Below are positions 58,058-64,000 of a stretch of DNA of 64,000 nucleotides, piece by piece. The stretch is from Allopontixanthobacter confluentis. GTDB taxonomy: Bacteria; Pseudomonadota; Alphaproteobacteria; Sphingomonadales; Sphingomonadaceae. Positions within the stretch are counted from its first letter, which is position 1; the number at the start of each line of letters is the position of its first letter. The stretch covers positions 1,137,001-1,201,000 of the forward strand of contig NZ_WTYU01000001.1 of assembly GCF_009827615.1 (NCBI RefSeq), given 5' to 3'. Position numbers and translations under genes: made by a program. The notes below the pieces were generated by a model, which saw only the letters and a program-made list of their open reading frames with translations, did not search any database and was not told where the DNA came from.

Positions 58058-59098
58058 ATGCCTGATCATTCTCTCACCTCTCCCGCGCCCGCCCCGGATG
58101 TCGGCAACCGCCGCTTTGACGGCACGCCGCGGGTCATCGTGACCCGCCATCTGATGCCTTCGGTAGAAGCCCGGATGAAGGAATTGTTCGACACTACGCT
58201 CAATCCGGAAGACGCGCCCCTGTCGCGCGCGCAATTAACAGCCGCAGTGCAGAATTGCGATGTGCTGGTGCCCACGGTGACAGACCGCATTGACGCCGCG
58301 CTGATCGACGCCGCGAGCGATAGGCTGGGGCTGATTGCCAGTTTCGGCGCAGGCACCGATCATATCGATCTGGCAGCAGCCAGGCGCAGGGGCATCATTG
58401 TCACCAATACACCCGGCGTTTTCACCGATGATACAGCAGACCTTGCCATGTCGATGATCATCGGTGTGCCGCGGCGCGTTCGCGAAGGGGTGTCTCTTGT
58501 CCGGCGCGGGCAGTGGACGGGGTGGACGCCGTCAGGAATGCTGGGCCGGCAGATTGGCGGCAAGGTTCTGGGCATTGTCGGCATGGGCCGCATCGGTCAG
58601 GCAGTGGCCTACCGCGCGCGGGCGTTTGGCCTGTCGATTGCCTATCACAATCGTCACCGGCTGCCGCAATCTGTGGAAACGATGTTCGGCGCCCAATATG
58701 TGGAGCAGTTGGACGAGCTGGTGGCAATGTCCGACATCCTCACACTGCATTGTCCTGCCAGTGACAAGACCGTGGGCATGATGGACGAGCGGCGCATCGG
58801 CCTGATGAAACAGGGAGCATCCCTTATCAACACTGCCCGCGGCGATCTGGTGGATCAGGATGCGTTGGTACACGCGCTGCAGTCCGGCCATCTGGCAGGG
58901 GCCGGGCTGGATGTGTATCCTGAAGAACCCCGCGTGGATGAACGGCTTTTCGCCCACCCCAATGTGATGACACTGCCCCATATCGGCAGCGCCACGGTGG
59001 AGGGGCGCGAAGCATCGGGCGAAAAGGTGATCGCCAATATCCGCTTCTGGATGGATGGCCACAGACCGCCTGACCAGGTGCTGGAAGGGCTTGTCTGA
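58058..59098 (+). CDS. D-2-hydroxyacid dehydrogenase (glyoxylate/hydroxypyruvate reductase type)
   Basis: A 346-residue NAD(P)-dependent enzyme. The Rossmann loop is GIVGMGRIGQAVAYRA (~169-184). The catalytic Arg is in LINTARGDLVD, the Glu in the YPEEPRV region and the His in LPHIGSATVEGR. GAGTDHIDLAAARRRGI and TNTPGVFTDDTADLAM are the usual substrate-domain blocks. The set matches the GyaR/D-glycerate dehydrogenase group that reduces glyoxylate and hydroxypyruvate. The first ~25 residues, Pro/Ser-rich, extend beyond the family norm, so a start nearer to TPRVIVTRH cannot be excluded. Confidence 0.9.
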   Translation: MPDHSLTSPAPAPDVGNRRFDGTPRVIVTRHLMPSVEARMKELFDTTLNPEDAPLSRAQLTAAVQNCDVLVPTVTDRIDAALIDAASDRLGLIASFGAGTDHIDLAAARRRGIIVTNTPGVFTDDTADLAMSMIIGVPRRVREGVSLVRRGQWTGWTPSGMLGRQIGGKVLGIVGMGRIGQAVAYRARAFGLSIAYHNRHRLPQSVETMFGAQYVEQLDELVAMSDILTLHCPASDKTVGMMDERRIGLMKQGASLINTARGDLVDQDALVHALQSGHLAGAGLDVYPEEPRVDERLFAHPNVMTLPHIGSATVEGREASGEKVIANIRFWMDGHRPPDQVLEGLV

Positions 59099-59171
59099 CC
59101 GCTGCCAGCGCTGGCGATCAGGCTGCCCGGGCCACCTATTGAAAAACCAATCCGCCCCAAAAAATTAGCCC

Positions 59172-59221
59172 AAAAAAAAACAAATGGCCTCTTGCAGCGA
59201 TGAACGCGCAAGAGGCCATTT
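59172..59221 (-). terminator. Strong terminator of the nitronate monooxygenase gene
   Basis: AAATGGCCTCTTGC (59182-59195) pairs perfectly with GCAAGAGGCCATTT (59208-59221), 14 pairs. On the minus strand the stem is followed by a run of nine T (complement of A at 59172-59180), so it is a textbook terminator for the leftward gene at 59276. Confidence 0.85.
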
Positions 59222-59275
59222 CTCTATGATGTCAGCGCGGTATGGCTGCCGCCATTTCAGCGCTGCAACGGCTGA

Positions 59276-60682
59276 TCAGTCGCCTGCCAGAATCCGGTCG
59301 ACCAGTTCCTTCACCGTGGGGGTGTAATTGTTGGAATAGAACGGGTCCTGCTTGAACCTGTATGCAGCATGCCCGGCAAAGGCGAGATTTTCGTCAACCG
59401 GGCCGCCATGGGCAATGTTCTGCAGGTTTTTCTGGATACAGAAACTGCGCGGATCGGCCAGGCGGCCGGTGGTGTAATCATCATGGTCTTTCCATGAAGA
59501 AAACGCGCAATGGGACAGGCAGCCCATGCAGTCTTTCTGGTCCTTGCGGATGATATCGCGGCTTTCCGGCGTGACATAGACAATCGTGTCGTCAGGCGTT
59601 TTCAATGCTTCGGTGTAGCCTTCGCCAAACCATACCCTGGCCCGTTCGGCATCCTTTGGCGCGACCCAGAAGTTTTTGCCGCGAACTCCAACGGTAAGCT
59701 GCGTCGTATGTTCGCCGGCTTCCACCTTGGAATAGGGTATCTGCCTTTCACTGCGGTGGATCAGATCCCACAGAAACGGGTTTTTGACTGCGCTGGAATA
59801 AAACCCGGTGGGGCTGAATTTATGCAGCAACACGTCACCGGGTTCGATGGTGCGCAGCATGTCTTTCCATTCCTGGGGGATCGGGCTTTCCTGCGTCAGC
59901 AAGGGGCGCGTGCCGAACTGGAAGGCGATCTTGCCCAAGTCAGGATTGTCGATCCAGTTTTCCCATTCCCGCAGCGCCCAGACCCCGCCAGCCATCACGA
60001 TGACACACTCTTCCGAGACGCCTTCCTTGCGCATCGTTTCGCGCAATTCCTTCACCCGCGGATAGGGGTCCTGCGGCACTTTGGGGTCTTCTGCGTTGCT
60101 CAGGCCATTATGGCCGCCAGCCAGCCACGGGTCTTCGTAAACCACGGCGGCCATCAAATGCGGCACCTTGTGATAGCTGCGTTTCCACAAGGCGCGAAAC
60201 GCACGGGCCGAACTGATGATCGGCAGGTAACAGACATTGTAATGCGCGGCGATTTCCGCCAGCTTATACGGCATCCCTGCGCCGCAGGTGACCCCTGTGA
60301 CCATCCCTTCTGTCTGGTCCAGAATGCCTTCCAGCACGGCTTGCGCGCCGCCCATTTCCCACAACACATTGATGTTGATCGCGCCCTTGCCATCGGCCAT
60401 TTCAAACGCACGTTTGACCTGCGCAACGCCGCCATCAATGCCGTATTGGATCAATTGCTGGTGGCGTTCCTTGCGCGTGGGGGCGTCATAGACCTGCGGA
60501 ATGACATTGCCGTCAGCATCATAGCTGTCAGCATTGACTGCACTGACCGTGCCGATGCCGCCAGCCGCCGCCCATGCGCCGGAACTGGCGCCATTAGTGG
60601 CAGAAACGCCCTTGCCGCCTTCGATCAGCGGCCAGACTTCGCGTCCGCCATAATTGATCGGTGTCAGACCCTTGAAAGCCAT
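59276..60682 (-). CDS. Nitronate monooxygenase (2-nitropropane dioxygenase) family flavoprotein
   Basis: A 468-residue member of the NMO/NPD family, an FMN-binding TIM barrel. Typical parts: GGKGVSATNGASSGAWAAAGG near the N-terminus, GGVAQVKRAFEMA, GAININVLW, GMVTGVTCGAG, VIVMAGGVWALREWE and FQFGTRPLLTQESP. It is about 100 residues longer than ordinary NMO. The added C-terminal part carries a cysteine cluster, CMGCLSHCAFSS (~388-399), and further Cys (SFCIQKN) that could hold a metal or an iron-sulfur cluster. Substrate unknown; family members oxidise alkyl nitronates or reduce double bonds. Single gene with its own terminator. Confidence 0.82.
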   Translation of the reverse strand: MAFKGLTPINYGGREVWPLIEGGKGVSATNGASSGAWAAAGGIGTVSAVNADSYDADGNVIPQVYDAPTRKERHQQLIQYGIDGGVAQVKRAFEMADGKGAININVLWEMGGAQAVLEGILDQTEGMVTGVTCGAGMPYKLAEIAAHYNVCYLPIISSARAFRALWKRSYHKVPHLMAAVVYEDPWLAGGHNGLSNAEDPKVPQDPYPRVKELRETMRKEGVSEECVIVMAGGVWALREWENWIDNPDLGKIAFQFGTRPLLTQESPIPQEWKDMLRTIEPGDVLLHKFSPTGFYSSAVKNPFLWDLIHRSERQIPYSKVEAGEHTTQLTVGVRGKNFWVAPKDAERARVWFGEGYTEALKTPDDTIVYVTPESRDIIRKDQKDCMGCLSHCAFSSWKDHDDYTTGRLADPRSFCIQKNLQNIAHGGPVDENLAFAGHAAYRFKQDPFYSNNYTPTVKELVDRILAGD

Positions 60683-60708
60683 TATATCTTACGTCCCGTT
60701 TGGGCAGC

Positions 60709-61452
60709 CTAACCGGCTGCGTTACCCGCCCCGCCCGGTGAACCGCGACAAGGCTTTATCTCATTGGGCTTTGGCCTCGTGGCCGCTGCCTTGAATTGCG
60801 CATAGTAGCCGGCAAGTTCCGGCGAATCCTTGAATGTCACCAGTTCGAACCCGACCCGCTCCATCTCGCATGACAAAAGCAGCGGATCGATCCCATGCTG
60901 GTCGGTCGGGCGGTCAATGTCCACCACAACCACCTGGCCATCCTTGCGAAGGGCTGGCCACAAATGCCATAAAAACGCGTAAGGTTCGCGCACTTCGTGA
61001 TACATGTGAACCAGAAAAATTCGGTCGAAACTGTTTTCCGGCAAGCCCGGATTATCCGGCGCGCCCAGCTTGATGGATACATTGTCCAGCCGTTCACGCT
61101 CCACCCGCTGGCCCAGTCGCTGCAAGGCCTCGCGGTCAATGTCCTGCGCCAGCACGCGCCCTTTTGCGCCCACCCGTTCCGCCAGACGGACGGTATAATA
61201 TCCTTCACCCGCGCCAATATCCGCCACGGTCATGCCCGGCTTCAATTCCGCCAGATCCATCACCTTTTGCGCCTCGCCCACGCCATCGCGCTGCGTTTCG
61301 GTCGAAAACTGGTTGCTCTGTACCGAAGAAACGGGACGGTCCGCCCGGGGGAAACCCGCACCGGGGCCGGATCGATCATCGCCGCCGGGAATACGCTCGC
61401 ACCCGCTGGTCGCCGCCAGCGCCAGGGCGCACAGGGCAACCCGGCAGATCAC
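60709..61452 (-). CDS. Class I SAM methyltransferase-fold protein with lipoprotein signal
   Basis: A 247-residue protein. Residues 1-18 read as a lipoprotein signal ([11 protein letters not shown], Cys18), then a Gly/Pro/Arg-rich linker. A class I methyltransferase fold follows: motif [21 protein letters not shown] (~75-94), the acidic residue in [37 protein letters not shown] (motif IV region) and [13 protein letters not shown]. If exported it would meet no SAM, since SAM is cytoplasmic, so either the signal is not used or the domain has another role. The start overlaps the prfB stop by four bases. UbiE/Coq5-like resemblance is general only. Confidence 0.78.
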   Translation of the reverse strand: MICRVALCALALAATSGCERIPGGDDRSGPGAGFPRADRPVSSVQSNQFSTETQRDGVGEAQKVMDLAELKPGMTVADIGAGEGYYTVRLAERVGAKGRVLAQDIDREALQRLGQRVERERLDNVSIKLGAPDNPGLPENSFDRIFLVHMYHEVREPYAFLWHLWPALRKDGQVVVVDIDRPTDQHGIDPLLLSCEMERVGFELVTFKDSPELAGYYAQFKAAATRPKPNEIKPCRGSPGGAGNAAG

Positions 61453-62576
61453 TCGACGTCCTCCACCTCGACAGTTTCGCCAGTCACGCGCTGCGCCAGT
61501 GCAGCGGAGATAAATTCGTCCAGCCCGCCATCCAGCACCACATCAGGCGCAGGCGATGTGACGCCAGTGCGCAAATCCTTCACCATCTGGTACGGTTGCA
61601 GGACATAGCTGCGGATCTGATGGCCCCAGCCAATTTCCGTCTTTTCCTGATATTCGCCCGATGCCGCCGCTTCGCGTTCGGCCATTTCCTTTTCGAACAT
61701 GCGCGCTTTCAGCATGTTCATCGCGGTGGCGCGGTTCTTGTGCTGCGAACGGTCGTTCTGGCTGGCCACCACGATGCCGGTTGGCTGGTGGGTAATGCGG
61801 ACTGCGGAATCGGTGGTGTTGACGTGCTGACCGCCCGCGCCGCTGGCACGGTAGGTATCGATCTTGAGATCGCTTTCGTTGATTTCGATATCGATATCGT
61901 CGTCAATCACCGGATAGACCCACACCGAACTAAAGCTGGTGTGGCGGCGCGCCGAACTGTCATAAGGGCTGATCCGCACCAGCCGGTGAACGCCGCTTTC
62001 GGTCTTGGCATAGCCATAGGCATTTTCGCCTTTGACCAGCAGCGTGGCAGATTTGATGCCCGCCTGTTCGCCGCCATGATAATCGACGACTTCCACCTTG
62101 TAGCCGCGTTTTTCAGCCCAGCGGGAATACATCCGCTGGAGCATTTCTGCCCAGTCCTGGCTCTCCGTACCGCCAGCGCCAGCGTGAATTTCGATATAGG
62201 CGTCATTGGCATCAGCCTCGCCCGCCAGCAGGGCCTGCACCTTGTCAGCGTCAGCGCGCTTGGCCAGCTTGTCCAGACTGGCGAGGCCTTCGGCCACAAT
62301 GTCAGCGTCGCCTTCAGCTTCGCCCATTTCGACAAATTCGATGGCGTCCGACATCTCAGAGGAAATTTCACGCACGGTTCCGATGGCAGCTTCCAGCCGG
62401 CGGCGTTCCCGCATCACCGCTTCTGCTTCCTTGGGCGCATCCCACAACGTCGGGTCTTCGACCCGCGCATTCAGTTCGTCCAGACGCCGCAGCGCACGAT
62501 CCCAGTCCAGCGACAGGCGCACCAGCGCCAGCGCAGCTTCGATCCGGTCAATATTGGCCTGCCCCTCGGCACGCAT
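61449..62576 (-). CDS. prfB: Peptide chain release factor 2
   Basis: A 375-residue class I release factor for UGA and UAA. GGQ is in [18 protein letters not shown]. The codon-recognition loop reads [17 protein letters not shown], the SPY(D) form of the SPF tripeptide that I know from alphaproteobacteria. The frame is continuous: the CUU-UGA frameshift site that autoregulates E. coli prfB is absent. The ATG at 62576 is preferred over that at 62582, since GGAG lies nine bases upstream. It follows the PBP1A gene with a gap of about 100 bases. Confidence 0.95.
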   Translation of the reverse strand: MRAEGQANIDRIEAALALVRLSLDWDRALRRLDELNARVEDPTLWDAPKEAEAVMRERRRLEAAIGTVREISSEMSDAIEFVEMGEAEGDADIVAEGLASLDKLAKRADADKVQALLAGEADANDAYIEIHAGAGGTESQDWAEMLQRMYSRWAEKRGYKVEVVDYHGGEQAGIKSATLLVKGENAYGYAKTESGVHRLVRISPYDSSARRHTSFSSVWVYPVIDDDIDIEINESDLKIDTYRASGAGGQHVNTTDSAVRITHQPTGIVVASQNDRSQHKNRATAMNMLKARMFEKEMAEREAAASGEYQEKTEIGWGHQIRSYVLQPYQMVKDLRTGVTSPAPDVVLDGGLDEFISAALAQRVTGETVEVEDVE

Positions 62577-62680
62577 AATCATTTTCTCCGCGAATTTGCG
62601 GCCCGCTTAACGGACGTGTTTCGAATGTAAAGCATCGCGCAGCATGTCGCCATGGCCGAACAGGTGCGCGATGCAGCCAA

Positions 62681-64000
62681 TCAGTAAAGGCCGCCCTGCT
62701 CTTCGACAAAGTCTGCCTGCTTTTCCGGACTGCTGGCAGATCGCTTCGCATTGGTCTGTGCGCGGGTGCCGCGCCTGATCAGGTCGAGGATCTGCTTGCG
62801 GCGCGTCTCGATCTCGTCCTGACGCGTGGCCCGCGGTGGTTCGGAATCGGGTTTGAATGCCTCCCATATCACCGACGCCTTGGGATCATCGCTCGGCGCG
62901 CCGGCAAATACGCGCTTGCCGGACACGCGGTCGATCCGCACCATCCGCACACCGGCCGGTGCCGCAAATGGCTCGTCACTCCAGCGCTTCTTGGTGTCGG
63001 TGACAAAGCGTTTGAATATTGGCGCAGCAGTGTTTCCGCCCTGCACATAGCCGCCCATATTGCGCGGCTGGTCGAAGCCCAGATAGGTCCCCGCCACAAT
63101 TTCAGGTGTGCCCCCGACAAACCACGCATTGGTCGGGCCGCTGGTGGTGCCGGTTTTGCCGAACAGCGGCAGATCAAGATCGCGCAGCCTGACGGCTGTT
63201 CCGCGCGTAACCACACCTTGCAGCATATGCACTGTCTGGAAGGCCGTGCGCGGGTCGAGCACCTGCTTGCCGCCCGGCGCCAGACGCGGCATTGCCTGCC
63301 CGTCCCATTCCGCCATGTTGCAATTGCCGCATTTGCGCTTGTCGGCCCGCCAGATCACCTTGCCGCGCCGGTCCTGCACATAATCAATCAGCGTGGGCGC
63401 AAATTGCCGGCCCTGATTGGCCAGAGAGGCATAGGCATTGACCATCTTCAACACAGTGGTGTCGCCTGCACCCAAGGCGAATGCGGGATAGGCTTCATAT
63501 TTGCCAATGCCCACCCGGTCGATGGTCTTGACGACATTGGGCATGCCTGCTTCCATCGCGATGTGGATGGTCATCAGGTTACGGGATTGTTCCAGCCCCC
63601 ACCGCATAGTGTGGACACCGCCGCCGCCGCCACCAAAATTGCGGAAGCATTTTTCGCCCAGGGCAGCGCCCTGATAGAAGCAATAGGTCTGGTCCGGCAC
63701 CTCGGTAGCGGGCGTCATGCCGTGGTCGAGCCCGGTGGCATAGACAAACGGCTTGATGGTGGAGCCGGGCTGGCGTTCAGCCTGCGTCGCACGGTTGAAT
63801 GAGCCAAGCCGGCTGTCAAAACCGCCCTGCATGGCCAGCACGCGGCCGGTTTGCGGGTCTTCGGCGACAAAGCCGCCCGATACTTCGGGAATGGTGCGGA
63901 CATTGTAGGAATTTCCGCTGGGGGATGCGGCCACCACATCACCAACTTTCAGCGCATTGGGCACGCCGCCCAGCGGGGCTTCTGTTCCATCGCCAAAGGC
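62681..64000 (-). CDS. mrcA: Penicillin-binding protein 1A (class A), C-terminal part
   Basis: The last 439 residues are in the window; the glycosyltransferase domain lies beyond base 64000. The transpeptidase domain is complete: SxxK in QPGSTIKPFVYATGLD, SxN in LEQSRNLMTIHI and KTG in LPLFGKTGTTSGPTNAWF. FVAEDPQTGRVLAMQGGFD and the OB-like stretch at the edge (GDVVAAS) are typical of PBP1A. It cross-links peptidoglycan in the periplasm. After the catalytic domain comes a charged tail (~60 residues, Arg/Lys/Glu-rich). Same strand as prfB. Confidence 0.95.
   Translation of the reverse strand, partial: AFGDGTEAPLGGVPNALKVGDVVAASPSGNSYNVRTIPEVSGGFVAEDPQTGRVLAMQGGFDSRLGSFNRATQAERQPGSTIKPFVYATGLDHGMTPATEVPDQTYCFYQGAALGEKCFRNFGGGGGGVHTMRWGLEQSRNLMTIHIAMEAGMPNVVKTIDRVGIGKYEAYPAFALGAGDTTVLKMVNAYASLANQGRQFAPTLIDYVQDRRGKVIWRADKRKCGNCNMAEWDGQAMPRLAPGGKQVLDPRTAFQTVHMLQGVVTRGTAVRLRDLDLPLFGKTGTTSGPTNAWFVGGTPEIVAGTYLGFDQPRNMGGYVQGGNTAAPIFKRFVTDTKKRWSDEPFAAPAGVRMVRIDRVSGKRVFAGAPSDDPKASVIWEAFKPDSEPPRATRQDEIETRRKQILDLIRRGTRAQTNAKRSASSPEKQADFVEEQGGLY

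Overview
The window looks like chromosome of an alphaproteobacterium of the order Sphingomonadales, most likely an Erythrobacteraceae-type organism. The basis is gene order and protein character: a trpE-trpG-trpD-trpC-moaC-lexA row, comEC divergent from gltX-gltA, a complete nuoA-N operon running into birA-coaX-RNase J, and a release-factor/PBP1A pair. Base composition is GC-rich, with genes packed on both strands and many ATGA or TGATG stop/start overlaps. I see no insertion sequence, prophage, CRISPR array or rRNA operon. The single tRNA is tRNA-Arg(CCU).

Region by region. 1-3045 is an exopolysaccharide region: the start of a GT2 glycosyltransferase, a Wzx-type flippase, and a two-domain GT26/polyprenyl-P sugar transferase fusion. 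3039-7731 is a two-gene hybrid sensor kinase system whose modules are divided unusually between the two proteins. 7982-10433 holds tRNA-Arg, a grxC/nitrilase/DUF1178 operon, and a small heat-shock gene with a sigma-32-type promoter and a ROSE-type RNA thermometer. 10913-13909 is tpiA-secG-pyrG. 14142-22652 is ppiD, a tightly coupled trpE/phosphodiester-glycosidase lipoprotein/trpG/trpD/trpC chain, a DUF389 membrane protein, moaC, and what looks like a deletion remnant of moeA. 22694-28508 is lexA with its own SOS box, comEC, gltX and gltA.

28574-35282 is the least explained region. It holds a histidine-kinase-like protein with proline at the phosphoacceptor position, an unknown helical protein, a nucleotidyltransferase-like membrane protein, an Hpt-like protein with methionine at the phosphoacceptor position, and, divergently, an 872-residue membrane-anchored coiled-coil protein. 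It may be a non-catalytic signalling or polarity module, with DivL of Caulobacter as the nearest known analogue; this is inference.

35299-53541 is the respiratory complex I operon plus cofactor and RNA-decay genes, read leftwards. It contains two oddities: an unlisted 45-codon membrane-protein gene fitted exactly between nuoE and nuoF, and a histone-H1-like Lys/Ala/Pro tail of about 140 residues on NuoC. 53664-64000 is mixed metabolism and envelope: an aldehyde dehydrogenase, a thiolase, two tandem paralogous lipoproteins, an SH3 protein, a 2-hydroxyacid dehydrogenase, a nitronate-monooxygenase-family protein, a methyltransferase that carries a lipoprotein signal, prfB, and the C-terminal part of a class A penicillin-binding protein that runs off the window.
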